Positions 54,849 to 64,000 of a stretch of DNA of 64,000 nucleotides are shown one piece after another; the first letter of the stretch is position 1, and each line of letters begins with the position of its first letter. The translations under genes were made by a program, and so were the position numbers. The stretch covers positions 186,001-250,000 of the forward strand of contig NZ_JASBRG010000003.1 of assembly GCF_029961145.1 (NCBI RefSeq), in the 5' to 3' direction. The notes under the pieces are model-generated. The model saw only the letters and a program-made list of their open reading frames with translations, did no database searches and was not told the DNA's origin. Source of the DNA: Pinibacter soli (lineage in GTDB: Bacteria; Bacteroidota; Bacteroidia; Chitinophagales; Chitinophagaceae).

Positions 54849-55628
54849 ATGAAAAAATTAAGAACCATATTCCTCCTCGGCATCATCGGGCTACTCGCTT
54901 TCAAGATGCTGCAAAATGATAAGCCGGTATTGTACATCATCGGCGATTCCACTGTAAAGAACGGTAATGACACGGGAAGAGATTCGCTGTGGGGATGGGG
55001 CAGTTTTATGTACCGGTATTTTGATACAACAAAAATAAGTGTCCGCAATCACGCGATAGGAGGCAGGAGCAGTCGCACTTTTATCAATGAAGGCAGATGG
55101 ACGAATATCTTATCGGTACTGAAACCCGGCGACTATGTGTTGATGCAATTTGGTCATAATGACAGCAGTCCACTCGATGATACGGCCCGTGCACGCGGCA
55201 CTATCAGAGGCATTGGAGATGAGAGTAAAGAAATCTACAATCCAATTACTAAAAAACAGGAAGTCGTGTACACATATGGCTGGTACATGCGCAAGTTTAT
55301 CAGTGAGACAAAAGCAAAAGGCGCTATACCAATAGTGTGTTCACCTGTGCCACGCGACAACTGGAAGAACGGAAGCCTTTCCCGTGATACTGCGGGATAT
55401 CCAACATGGGCAAAGCAAACTGCGGAATCGCAAAAAGCATTTTACATTGACATACACAATGCGATAGCTGATAAATATGATCAGTTAGGCGAACAAAAGG
55501 TAAATGTATTTTTTCCGAAAGATCATACACATACGAATAGAGAAGGTGCTATCTTAAATACAGAAACGGTAGTGCAGCAATTGAAGGATTTGAAAAGCTG
55601 TAGCTTAAGAGAATTTATTTCGAAGTAA
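54849..55628 (+). CDS. Rhamnogalacturonan acetylesterase (CE12-like SGNH hydrolase)
   Basis: A 259-residue SGNH/GDSL esterase. The ATG at 54849 begins a hydrophobic N-terminus (probable signal or anchor); an upstream frame to 54693 is repeat sequence. Block I is IIGDSTVKNG with Ser34, block II has AIGGRSSRTF, block III is FGHND, and block V is DHTHTN with Asp225 and His228. CE12 enzymes remove acetyl groups from rhamnogalacturonan I, which opens it to lyases and hydrolases. The next gene follows after 9 bases. Confidence 0.9.
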   Translation: MKKLRTIFLLGIIGLLAFKMLQNDKPVLYIIGDSTVKNGNDTGRDSLWGWGSFMYRYFDTTKISVRNHAIGGRSSRTFINEGRWTNILSVLKPGDYVLMQFGHNDSSPLDDTARARGTIRGIGDESKEIYNPITKKQEVVYTYGWYMRKFISETKAKGAIPIVCSPVPRDNWKNGSLSRDTAGYPTWAKQTAESQKAFYIDIHNAIADKYDQLGEQKVNVFFPKDHTHTNREGAILNTETVVQQLKDLKSCSLREFISK

Positions 55629-55637
55629 AGAAGAATA

Positions 55638-57803
55638 ATGATGATCAAAACAAAGTATAGTTTGTACAAAAAAGTATTGGTGCTTGCAGGTGTCTGTTTT
55701 ATGATGCATGGCGGAACACAGGCGCAGGGAAAGATTGACAGAGAGGCTTTGGTGAAACGTCACAATGTGATCAATGAAAAATATGATTCGCTTGGTTCGC
55801 TTACCGTGGGCAATGGTAGGTTTGCGTTCACGGTTGATGTTACCGGTTTGCAATCGTTTCCCGAAGCATATGCAGGCGGTGTAAACCTCGGTACAGAAAG
55901 CGAATGGGGTTGGCACAGCTTTCCGAATGTGAACAATTATAAAAGAGAAGATGCGTTAAAAACATACCAGCTCAATGGCAGGGAAGTTAGCTATTCGGTA
56001 CAGTGGAATGAAGAAGGTATACATAAAAAATCAGGTGATTATTACAGGATCAACGAGCATCGTTTACAGCTTGGAAATCTTGGTTTTGAAATACTGAAGA
56101 AAGACAACACTCCTGCCACATTGAAAGATATTCAGAAAGTGGTTCAACAATTGAATGTCTGGACGGGAGAAATCGTTTCTACATTTTTTGTAGAGGGCGA
56201 GAAGGTAACCGTAAGTACAGTTTCTAACCAGGAAGATGATATTATTTCTGCAGCAGTTACTTCCTCTTTGTTGAAAGCGGGCCGTCTCAAAGTGTTTGTT
56301 CGCTATCCATATCCAACCGGTGCTTTCTTAGATGGTGGTACAAATTACACTGCAGAGGATAAACATGCGTCCTCAATCGTAACGCAAAAAAATGAGTTTG
56401 CACGGCTGAAGCATTCTTTGGATACAACAAGCTATTTCACAGAATTATCGTGGAAAGGAAAAGCGTCATTAACCCAAAAGGGAAATCATTATTTCCTTTT
56501 AACTCCTCAAAATACTACAGGTCAGTTTTCCTTTAGTTGCAGATTTGGCAAAGCTGAAAAGCAAACAATACCTACATACCTACAGAGCTTGCAAAGCAGT
56601 TACGCAGCGTGGACAAACTACTGGAAAAAAGGCGCTGCTGTTGACTTTAGCGGAAGTGCCGATAAGCGTGCATTTGAATTGGAGAGAAGAATTATTTTGT
56701 CGCAATATCTTTTGCGAGTACAGGAGTCCGGCAATTATCCGCCACAGGAAACGGGCTTAACGTTCAATAGCTGGTACGGAAAACCGCACTTGGAAATGCA
56801 TTGGTGGCACTCTGCTCAATATGCATTTTGGAACAGAACGGAGCTATTGCAAAAGTCGATGGATTGGTATAGCGACCCTGTGGTATACGGCAATGCAAAA
56901 GCCATTGCGAAAAGGCAAGGCTACGATGGTGTGCGTTGGCAAAAGATGACTGACAATCCGGGCACAGAAAGTCCATCTTCTGTTGGGGCGTTTTTGATTT
57001 GGCAACAGCCGCATTATATTTATTTCGCTGAGTTATGCTATAGGAAATTTCATGATAAAGCAACCCTTGAAAAATACAGGGACAATGTTTTTGCGACAGC
57101 AGATTTTATGGCTTCCTATGCGCACTGGGACAGCACCAGCAATCGCTATATCCTTGGTAAGGGACTGATACCCGCACAAGAAACTTTCAAAGCAACGGAG
57201 ACATTCAACCCGATATTTGAATTGACTTATTGGCAATGGGCATTGGCTACGGCACAGGCATGGCGTGTTCGCTGTGGTTTGCCGCGCAATAAAAAGTATG
57301 ACGATGTGATGCAACATCTTTCTACTATACCGCAAACAAATGGTTTGTACTACCCGGCAGAAAGTGCAACAGATGCTTATACAAATCCAAAATACAAAAC
57401 GGATCACCCGATAGTTGTTGGTGCAATGGGGATGCTGCCTCCGGTAAAGGAAATGGACACTGCAGTGATGCGTAAAACATTTGACTGGGTATGGAACAAC
57501 TGGGCATGGCCAGAGACATGGGGATGGGATTTTCCTTTGGTAGCAATGTCTGCGACGCGTCTTGGTATGCCCGATAAAGCGATTGATGCTTTGTTTATGC
57601 CGGTCACCACCAACACTTATCTGAGTAACGGGCACAATTTCCAGGACGGAAGATTGCGTATTTACCTGCCAGGAAATGGTGCTTTGCTTTCTGCAGTTGC
57701 CATGATGTGCGCCGGCTACGATGGTTGCAATATTGCAGAGCCTGGCATTCCGAAAAACGGCAAATGGAAAGTGAAATGGGAAGGATTGCAAAAAATGCCT
57801 TAA
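55638..57803 (+). CDS. Six-hairpin (GH65-like) glycoside hydrolase-family protein
   Basis: A 721-residue exported protein (signal peptide ending TQAQG). Residues of about 30-290 are an N-terminal beta domain (VGNGRFAFTVDVTGLQSFPE), and about 330-710 form an (alpha/alpha)6 barrel with HWWHSAQYAFWNR preceded by ETGLTFNSWYGKPHLEM. This H-x-E-M-x-W-W-H pattern resembles GH65-like and related uncharacterised Bacteroidota enzymes. The substrate is unknown. Context suggests a rhamnogalacturonan or side-chain linkage. Confidence 0.7.
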   Translation: MMIKTKYSLYKKVLVLAGVCFMMHGGTQAQGKIDREALVKRHNVINEKYDSLGSLTVGNGRFAFTVDVTGLQSFPEAYAGGVNLGTESEWGWHSFPNVNNYKREDALKTYQLNGREVSYSVQWNEEGIHKKSGDYYRINEHRLQLGNLGFEILKKDNTPATLKDIQKVVQQLNVWTGEIVSTFFVEGEKVTVSTVSNQEDDIISAAVTSSLLKAGRLKVFVRYPYPTGAFLDGGTNYTAEDKHASSIVTQKNEFARLKHSLDTTSYFTELSWKGKASLTQKGNHYFLLTPQNTTGQFSFSCRFGKAEKQTIPTYLQSLQSSYAAWTNYWKKGAAVDFSGSADKRAFELERRIILSQYLLRVQESGNYPPQETGLTFNSWYGKPHLEMHWWHSAQYAFWNRTELLQKSMDWYSDPVVYGNAKAIAKRQGYDGVRWQKMTDNPGTESPSSVGAFLIWQQPHYIYFAELCYRKFHDKATLEKYRDNVFATADFMASYAHWDSTSNRYILGKGLIPAQETFKATETFNPIFELTYWQWALATAQAWRVRCGLPRNKKYDDVMQHLSTIPQTNGLYYPAESATDAYTNPKYKTDHPIVVGAMGMLPPVKEMDTAVMRKTFDWVWNNWAWPETWGWDFPLVAMSATRLGMPDKAIDALFMPVTTNTYLSNGHNFQDGRLRIYLPGNGALLSAVAMMCAGYDGCNIAEPGIPKNGKWKVKWEGLQKMP

Positions 57804-57836
57804 CCTCCAAAGACTATCTTTACAACACTAACATAC

Positions 57837-58967
57837 ATGAACAACCGAAAAAACATTTTAATAGTAGCCCTATTGCTTGGAATAGCGATAGGCGGTTTTG
57901 CACAAAAATTGCCGAAGAAAAAGCAGGTGCTGAAATCCATCACACTTGCCAACAGCTACTTTATGCAAAAGTGGCCGGATGCAGGAAAGCCAATCATGAC
58001 AAACATTGAGCGGCCAAGCAACATCTGGACGCGTGCTGTTTATTATGAAGGACTGATGGCTTTGTACAACGTTGACAAGCAACAGGCTTATTATGACTAT
58101 GCTGTACAATTTGGTGAAAAACACCACTGGGGCCTGCGCGGAGGTATTGAAACAAGGAATGCAGATAATCAATGTTGCGGACAAACTTATATTGATCTGT
58201 ATCTTATAGATAAAAAAGAAGAAAGAATAAAAGACATAAAAGCCAGCGTTGATTTAATGAAAGCTTCTTCAAAGATTGACGACTGGAACTGGATAGATGC
58301 GTTGCAAATGGCAATGCCTGTTTATGTAAAACTTGGTCACTTGTTCAATGATACAAGCTATTACAACAGGATGTACGATATGTATGCTTACACAAAAAAT
58401 AAGCAGGGTGTAAATGGTTTGTTCAATCCGGCAGATCATCTTTGGTGGAGAGATAAAGATTTCGTTCCTCCCTACAAAGAGCCAAACGGAGAAGATTGTT
58501 ACTGGAGCAGAGGAAACGGCTGGGTAGTAGCAGCATTGGTGAAAACATTGCAAGTGTTGCCACAAACAGATCCTCATTATAAAGAATACCTGCAGGATTA
58601 TAAAGACATGCTGACAGCGTTATTGCCGTTGCAACGCAAGGATGGTTTCTGGAATGTGAGCCTGCACGATTCCACACATTTCGGTGGCAAAGAATTGAGC
58701 GGAACAGCTTTGTTTGTGTATGGTATGAGTTGGGGAATCAATAACAATATGATTGACAGAGATACTTATTTGCCTGCTGTAGTAAAAGGATGGAACGCAA
58801 TGGTAAAAGATTGTGTGCACACAGATGGCAAGTTAGGATTTGTGCAAGGCACAGGCAAAGAGCCGAAGGACGGACAGCCCGTTGGTTATGATAAAACGCC
58901 TGACTTCGAAGATTATGGTCTTGGTTGTTTCCTGCTTTGCGGAACAGAGGTCTATAAGTTGAAATAG
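57837..58967 (+). CDS. Unsaturated rhamnogalacturonyl hydrolase (GH105-like)
   Basis: A 376-residue exported (alpha/alpha)6-barrel enzyme (signal peptide ending GFAQ). GH105 landmarks are TRAVYYEGLMALY, the NADNQCCGQTYIDLY region with the likely catalytic Asp, DWNWIDALQMAMP and YWSRGNGWVVAAL. It removes the 4,5-unsaturated uronic acid left by pectin lyases by hydration. It completes the degradation route begun by the PL1 and PL22-type enzymes. Confidence 0.92.
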   Translation: MNNRKNILIVALLLGIAIGGFAQKLPKKKQVLKSITLANSYFMQKWPDAGKPIMTNIERPSNIWTRAVYYEGLMALYNVDKQQAYYDYAVQFGEKHHWGLRGGIETRNADNQCCGQTYIDLYLIDKKEERIKDIKASVDLMKASSKIDDWNWIDALQMAMPVYVKLGHLFNDTSYYNRMYDMYAYTKNKQGVNGLFNPADHLWWRDKDFVPPYKEPNGEDCYWSRGNGWVVAALVKTLQVLPQTDPHYKEYLQDYKDMLTALLPLQRKDGFWNVSLHDSTHFGGKELSGTALFVYGMSWGINNNMIDRDTYLPAVVKGWNAMVKDCVHTDGKLGFVQGTGKEPKDGQPVGYDKTPDFEDYGLGCFLLCGTEVYKLK

Positions 58968-58993
58968 ATTCAACGAAATTTTAAGAATTAATA

Positions 58994-59019
58994 AGCCTGG
59001 CTGCTCGGCCGGGTTTTTA
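58994..59019 (+). terminator. Intrinsic terminator after the GH105 gene
   Basis: The stem CCTGGC with GCCGGG (one G-T pair) is followed by TTTTT. It separates the CE12/GH65-like/GH105 group from the next gene. Confidence 0.7.
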
Positions 59020-59096
59020 GTTGTAAAAACAAACGGTTGCTAAATAAAAATTCTGAATGAGTTTGTAGATGAAGGTCATCTTATAAATCATATAAA

Positions 59097-61439
59097 GTGA
59101 AAATTATACTTGCCATTTCTTTGCTCCTTAGTTTTCAATTATCAATTGCGCAATCCAAAGAACCGTCGGCTATAATTGCCCATGCATTTAAATATCCTCC
59201 CGAAAAGGTTTTTTTACAATTGCAGAAAACGGAGTACGCTTCCGGCGAAACTGTATATTTTAAAGGGTTTGTTTTCTTTAAGTTCGACTTCTCCAAACTG
59301 TCGACCAACCTTTACGTTGAGTGCCTGGGTAGAAACAAAGAAGTGATTTACAAAAATGCTTTTCCCATACTAAATGGAACCTCGCACGGTAATTTCGATC
59401 TGCCTAAAGATCTGTCAGAAGATATTTATTTTATCCGGGCCTATACAGAATGGTCGCTCAATTTTGATGAAAGGTCCCAGTTTATTCAACCGGTAAAAGT
59501 CTTTAATGCTGCGTCAGCAAAGAGGCTGGCGAGCTCGCCCGCATCATGGAATGCTGAAGCTTTTCCTGAGGGTGGAAAGTTGGTCAGTGATGTAGCGTCT
59601 AAAATTGTGGTGCGATTAAGTTCGCTTTCATTTTTGCCAACGAGCTGGAAAGGTGTTTTGTATGAAACGAATGATTCATCGAAAGTGCTTGCAAATATTT
59701 CTTCGTTAAATAGTGAGATTGGCACTTGCACATTTACACCGTCGGCACGTAAAAACTACAGGATTAAAGTTACTGATGATCAGGATATTTCCCACACCAT
59801 ATCACTGCCTCGTGTCGCGGATAACGGAGTAGCAATCAGTGTGCAGTCATTGCCACAGAAAATCATTTATCACGTAAACCTCAGAGGTGGCGGCAGTTTG
59901 AAGGACTACAGGATCTTTGCCTACCAGGGAGCCGACGAAGTGTATAATGCAATGATCAGTGCTCCGCGGCAGGAAGTTGAAAGTGCCATAAAGCTTGATA
60001 GTTCAGTGAAGGGCCTCGTTAACATTGTTGTTTTTAATGACAAGGATTCGGCGGTTGCCGAAAGGTTATGTTTTGCAAATCTTGATCTCTGCAAAGTGCA
60101 GGCGCCATCAATTGACTACACCCACGAGTCTACAGACTCGGGTCAATTCAGTACGCTTTCTATAGCGCTTGATACTACGATAAAGAACAATACCGTTGTT
60201 GAAATAATTAAAAGCAAAATTCCTGTTGTTGACAGTGCCAACAATATGTTTGGCGCTTTTTGGTTGGGCGGAATTACTTCTTTACCTCGAAACACACTGC
60301 AGCTTTTTGCAGATGCAAACAGTCTCCAGAATACAATGCTTGATAATTTTTTAGTTTGTACATCTTCATGGCATTTCGGCTGGGATAAAGTGCCAACAGG
60401 ATTTATCAAATTTGAGCACATGCCGGATACTTATTTAAGCTATCGTGGTTACGCTTTTCGTGGCGGCAAGGCATTGAGCAATACGGCAATAAACATGCTC
60501 ATTTACAACGACAAGGGAGCAAAGCAAAACATAAAAACGGTTACTGATAGTCTCGGAACCTTTGCGATCAAAGCGGCATATTTTTATGATTCTGCAAAGC
60601 TTTACTTCAATTGCATTGATCCGAAAATTAAGGATGTGAAAATTGTTGTGAAAAGATATGCTCCGGTAAATCCGTACCTGCGCAAGCTGCCCGAAATCAA
60701 TTATACTTTGCAGGACAGGACTGCAAATAATCCCGGTTACGTTCCGGCCGTTATCAGCTATCAGCCTGCTGAGCTTTTGAAGGGGAAAGACTCCGCCAAA
60801 GGAACACTTAAAGAAGTTGTAGTAACTGCCAAAAAGAGATCGCCTACAGAAGAGTTGAATAGAACCCTTAGTACACCAGTGTTTCATGAGCCAAGCGAAA
60901 TTGTGTTCGACTTTGTGAACCAGGACCAGGACATGGGAGGAGGCGTTATGGATTTTTTAAATGGACGGGTTCCGGGCTTAACGGTTGATGGTGAGGAGGC
61001 AATAATGAGAGGAAGGGCCGTGAAAGTTTACATCGACGAATATGAAGCGCAACCCGGACAGCTTGAGTCGCTGCCGTTGTCGTCCATAGCGATGGTAAAG
61101 GTGTTGCGAAACGCCTACTTGTTGGGAACCAGCTCTGCTATTGCGGTCTATACAAAGAATGCAAGCCTGTTTAAAGATGCACCCGTTAAACCGAACCAGG
61201 ATTATGTAACGATCTATGGTTATCCTCTGCTGAAAGAGTTTAACTCAAAAGATCAAAATGGAGCTTTTAGTTTCGAAAACAAAATGCCTGTGTTATATTG
61301 GAACCCGGTTCTGCCTTCGTCAGATAAGAATGAGAAGATCCGGTTTTACACAGGTTCCGTAAAAGATGAGACAAAGATTTACTTTTTTGGATTGATCAAT
61401 AATAAACCGGTTTACATAAGCAGAAGTGTCACCGAATAA
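59097..61439 (+). CDS. Secreted MG2-like protein with a TonB-plug-like C-terminal domain and no barrel
   Basis: A 780-residue exported protein with a GTG start at 59097 and a signal peptide ending SIAQS. The N-terminal FKYPPEKVFLQLQKTEYASGETVYFKG is the MG2 (macroglobulin-like) pattern; the middle has several beta domains. The C-terminal part has LKEVVVTAKKR, GGGVMDFLNGRVPGLTV and IYIDEYE-type text like a TonB-dependent receptor plug, but there is no barrel after it. Such proteins occur in Bacteroidota, but their role is not established. It is probably periplasmic or surface located. Confidence 0.8.
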   Translation: MKIILAISLLLSFQLSIAQSKEPSAIIAHAFKYPPEKVFLQLQKTEYASGETVYFKGFVFFKFDFSKLSTNLYVECLGRNKEVIYKNAFPILNGTSHGNFDLPKDLSEDIYFIRAYTEWSLNFDERSQFIQPVKVFNAASAKRLASSPASWNAEAFPEGGKLVSDVASKIVVRLSSLSFLPTSWKGVLYETNDSSKVLANISSLNSEIGTCTFTPSARKNYRIKVTDDQDISHTISLPRVADNGVAISVQSLPQKIIYHVNLRGGGSLKDYRIFAYQGADEVYNAMISAPRQEVESAIKLDSSVKGLVNIVVFNDKDSAVAERLCFANLDLCKVQAPSIDYTHESTDSGQFSTLSIALDTTIKNNTVVEIIKSKIPVVDSANNMFGAFWLGGITSLPRNTLQLFADANSLQNTMLDNFLVCTSSWHFGWDKVPTGFIKFEHMPDTYLSYRGYAFRGGKALSNTAINMLIYNDKGAKQNIKTVTDSLGTFAIKAAYFYDSAKLYFNCIDPKIKDVKIVVKRYAPVNPYLRKLPEINYTLQDRTANNPGYVPAVISYQPAELLKGKDSAKGTLKEVVVTAKKRSPTEELNRTLSTPVFHEPSEIVFDFVNQDQDMGGGVMDFLNGRVPGLTVDGEEAIMRGRAVKVYIDEYEAQPGQLESLPLSSIAMVKVLRNAYLLGTSSAIAVYTKNASLFKDAPVKPNQDYVTIYGYPLLKEFNSKDQNGAFSFENKMPVLYWNPVLPSSDKNEKIRFYTGSVKDETKIYFFGLINNKPVYISRSVTE

Positions 61440-61451
61440 TTATACTCGAAC

Positions 61452-62741
61452 ATGCGCAAACTTATTCTTTTTCTTCTGTCCTGTATGTCTTTTGTCGCGC
61501 TGGCAGCGCAGCGGCCCGTGCCTGTGAAGCCGCGGATACTTGTCAGTACAGACATTGGCGGCTCCGATCCCGATGATAACCAGTCGATGGCGCACTTGCT
61601 CATGTACAGCGACAGGTTTGCTATTGAGGGTTTGGTTTCATCACCTTCTTATGGCAATGGAAGCAAGCAAGAGATTCTGCGGATGATTGATTTGTACGAA
61701 AAAGATTTGCCGAAATTAAAACAGCGTGAAAGCAAACTTGCAACTCCGCAGTATTTACGTTCGGTAACCAAGCAGGGCAAACATGGTAATGCGCCATATG
61801 CCGGTTATACAAAAGCGACTGAGGGATCAGAATGGATCATCAAATGCGCGAAGAAGAAAAGCACACAGCCCTTATGGATATTAGGTTGGGGAGGATTAGA
61901 AGATGTGGCACAAGCTTTACACGATGCTCCTGAAATTCAAAGTAAGATCCGTGTGTATTGGATAGGCGGGCCAAATAAAAAATGGAGCGCCAACAGTTAT
62001 GCATACATCACAAAGAATTTTCCTTCACTTTGGTTCATTGAAGTTAATGCTTCTTATTATGGTTTCTTTTCCAACAATAATACTTTAGACAGTATAAAAA
62101 CAACTGACTACTACGATCAATACATTCAAGGTGCGGGCCACCTGGGAAAAGATTTTAGAAGTTACTACAAAGGCGAAGTAAAAATGGGCGACACGCCGTC
62201 TCTGCTATACATGATGGATGGCGACCCGAATGATCCGACGCGTGAAAGCTGGGGCGGTAGTTTTGAAAAGTTCCGGTATAGTCCGCATGTAGTGTTCAAT
62301 CGTGTTACTGATGTAAATGACACCGTAGCATTTTGCAGTGTTGTTGAGTTTCATTTCAAAGGGCCGTCAATAAATATTCCTGCTGACTCCATTTGTTTTT
62401 GGATGGAAACAACTTATAAAAATGTTGTACAGAAATGGCCGGGCTATTATCTTGGAAATGGTGAGTACGGCATCAAATACGCACCCAAACAAGCCGAAGT
62501 CTTAAGCTATAATTTTTCCTCTGACATTGAAGGGTTTTCATTGCCGCAGGGTAAGTTGGTGGTGACCAATCTTTGGCCGGGCAAACACAATGCGGACGAT
62601 TATAAATTGGGAGACAACTGGTACACTGACAAATCCGATCCGCAACTGTATGACGGAAAAATTCAAGGAGGAAAAACAATTACGAAGTGGAGAAAAGATG
62701 TGCTGCTGGATTGGGCAAAACGTTGGCAATGGCTGAAATAG
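61452..62741 (+). CDS. DUF1593 (nucleoside hydrolase-like) secreted protein
   Basis: A 429-residue exported protein (signal peptide ending LAAQ). The N-terminal RILVSTDIGGSDPDDNQSMAHLLMY is the Asp cluster of the nucleoside hydrolase-like fold, and the domain continues with WILGWGGLEDVAQAL. The C-terminal 130 residues are beta-rich, as in DUF1593/Sde182-type proteins that bind or act on plant cell-wall glycans. The catalytic activity is unknown. It starts 12 bases after the plug-domain protein. Confidence 0.83.
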   Translation: MRKLILFLLSCMSFVALAAQRPVPVKPRILVSTDIGGSDPDDNQSMAHLLMYSDRFAIEGLVSSPSYGNGSKQEILRMIDLYEKDLPKLKQRESKLATPQYLRSVTKQGKHGNAPYAGYTKATEGSEWIIKCAKKKSTQPLWILGWGGLEDVAQALHDAPEIQSKIRVYWIGGPNKKWSANSYAYITKNFPSLWFIEVNASYYGFFSNNNTLDSIKTTDYYDQYIQGAGHLGKDFRSYYKGEVKMGDTPSLLYMMDGDPNDPTRESWGGSFEKFRYSPHVVFNRVTDVNDTVAFCSVVEFHFKGPSINIPADSICFWMETTYKNVVQKWPGYYLGNGEYGIKYAPKQAEVLSYNFSSDIEGFSLPQGKLVVTNLWPGKHNADDYKLGDNWYTDKSDPQLYDGKIQGGKTITKWRKDVLLDWAKRWQWLK

Positions 62742-62769
62742 ATTTTTACATTGAAGAATACAAACGACT

Positions 62770-64000
62770 ATGGAAATCAGATCAGGACTTTTTGCGTTTT
62801 TGTTAGCCATTGCAATGGTAAATGTTGCAACCGCACAATACACAAAGCTTCCTTCTATTGCGGATAAAAATTATCCGGTAACAGACTTTGGTGCCGTAGG
62901 CGATGGCAGCACGCTGAACACAAAAAGTATACAGTCTGCACTGGATAAGGCTTCGGCCAATGGTGGTTGTGTTGTAATACCTGCCGGAGTTTTTCTTTGC
63001 GGTCCATTAACCATTGGTGGGAAAACTGCTTTGAGAATTGAAAAAGGCGCCGTTCTTCGCTTAAGAAATGATGTGGACACCTATCCTGCAGTTAACAACA
63101 GGTATCTGAACTTTATAAATATTTCTGGTGCTTCTGATGTTAAAATATGCGGCGAGGGAACGATTGATGGACAAGGAGAAATCTGGTGGAAAAAATTCAC
63201 TGCAAAGGAAATAACTAATCGCCGTCCGCAAATGGTTTTCATTGAAAATGCACAACGTTTGGAAATAAGCGGCATTACTTTTTTGAATCCGCCCAATACG
63301 CATCTGTCGATAAAAGATGGAACAGATGTGTACATTCACGGCATTCGCATCGTGGCACCTGCCAATTCCCGCAATACAGACGGCATCAATATTTCCGCTA
63401 AAAATTGTACTATTGAAGATTGCGATATCAGAACGGGAGATGATAATATTGCCATCAATTTTGGCAACAGGAACAACTCCGCTACCGAACCTGAATGCAG
63501 TAATATTGTTGTGAAGAATTGTTTCTTCGGTGTTGGCCATGGCATGTCTATTGGCAGCTTTACTTCAGGTGGTTTGAAGAATTTAAGTGTGAGCAACTGC
63601 AAATTTGATGGTACTACTTCAGCCATTAGAATTAAGACTGCAAGAGGCAGAGGCGGCCTTGTTGAAAATGTGAGCTATAGCGACATTGACATTAAAGATT
63701 CTAAATGGCCCATCTTTATTTCTGAATATTATCCAAGAGAGCCTGATACTCCCGAAGCAGACACAACAACGGTGGCGACAGCATTTTGCCCGGTGTACAA
63801 AAACATCGCACTGAAAAACATTACAGTAACGGGCGCAACGGATGCGATCAAAATCAACGGCATTCCTGAATCTCCGATACAAGGCATAATTTTCGAAAAT
63901 GTGAAAATCAATGCAAAAAACGGCGCACAGATATATAATGCAAAGCAGGTGAAATTTGTAAAGTGCAGGATTAATGTGGAGAAAGGTGAGGTGTTGAAGA
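62770..64000 (+). CDS. GH28 polygalacturonase (3' end outside the window)
   Basis: The reading frame starts at the ATG at 62770 and stays open to the window edge (410 codons seen). A signal peptide ends NVATAQ. All four GH28 motifs are canonical: N202-T-D-G, G223-D-D-N, G256-H-G and R287-I-K. The opening VTDFGAVGDGSTLNTKSIQSAL is the usual GH28/PL beta-helix cap. It should hydrolyse alpha-1,4-galacturonosidic bonds of pectin. It follows the DUF1593 gene by 28 bases. Confidence 0.93.
   Translation, partial: MEIRSGLFAFLLAIAMVNVATAQYTKLPSIADKNYPVTDFGAVGDGSTLNTKSIQSALDKASANGGCVVIPAGVFLCGPLTIGGKTALRIEKGAVLRLRNDVDTYPAVNNRYLNFINISGASDVKICGEGTIDGQGEIWWKKFTAKEITNRRPQMVFIENAQRLEISGITFLNPPNTHLSIKDGTDVYIHGIRIVAPANSRNTDGINISAKNCTIEDCDIRTGDDNIAINFGNRNNSATEPECSNIVVKNCFFGVGHGMSIGSFTSGGLKNLSVSNCKFDGTTSAIRIKTARGRGGLVENVSYSDIDIKDSKWPIFISEYYPREPDTPEADTTTVATAFCPVYKNIALKNITVTGATDAIKINGIPESPIQGIIFENVKINAKNGAQIYNAKQVKFVKCRINVEKGEVLK

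Overview
The window looks like a piece of a Bacteroidota chromosome, most likely a Chitinophagaceae-type soil or plant-associated bacterium. The evidence is two SusC/SusD pairs, a type IX secretion sorting domain next to a PorP/SprF protein, FAS1 (fasciclin) lipoproteins, few Shine-Dalgarno sites, and -7 boxes of the Bacteroidota form TAnnTTTG. Family names come from reading motifs in the translations; no database search was run.

1-6300: the end of a histidine operon. It reads hisH (cut by the window edge), a PLP-dependent decarboxylase, a GNAT acetyltransferase, hisA, hisF, hisIE and a TlpA-like thioredoxin, followed by a small lipoprotein. Two different palindromic repeats sit in the hisA-hisF and hisF-hisIE spacers. 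6300-15400: housekeeping and secreted genes. These are a papain-like lipoprotein, a small secreted protein, a TonB-dependent receptor on the minus strand, purC, a YCF48-like propeller and a methyltransferase.

15590-19900: a probable chromate or oxyanion response cluster. A ChrB-domain/AraC regulator fusion is followed by a small secreted protein, a full-length ChrA transporter and a duplicated DUF1259 protein. A higBA toxin-antitoxin operon with a clear palindromic operator follows on the minus strand. 19900-20930 is poor in genes and holds a probable 5'-truncated gene.

20930-64000: a large pectin utilisation region, all on the plus strand. The first block is a NodB deacetylase, a PL22-like oligogalacturonide lyase, a GH106 rhamnosidase and a DUF4450 enzyme. 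After a 565-base leader comes FAS1-SusC-SusD-FAS1-FAS1-SusC-SusD-PL1-PL1(LamG, T9SS type B)-PorP/SprF. The third block is GH28, CE12 acetylesterase, a GH65-like six-hairpin enzyme, GH105, an MG2/plug-domain protein, a DUF1593 hydrolase and a second GH28 that runs off the edge. Together these would cut homogalacturonan (PL1, GH28), remove acetyl groups (CE12, possibly NodB), import oligosaccharides through SusCD, and finish unsaturated ends and rhamnose in the periplasm (PL22, GH105, GH106). No hybrid two-component regulator, ECF sigma factor, inner-membrane sugar transporter or hexuronate catabolic gene was seen.

The most unusual features are the three FAS1 lipoproteins built into the SusCD operon where SusE/F-type glycan-binding lipoproteins would be expected, two of which share an unrecognised C-terminal domain, and the ChrB-AraC fusion. 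At least five families of palindromic interspersed repeats also occur, one overlapping a stop codon and one possible copy inside a coding region.
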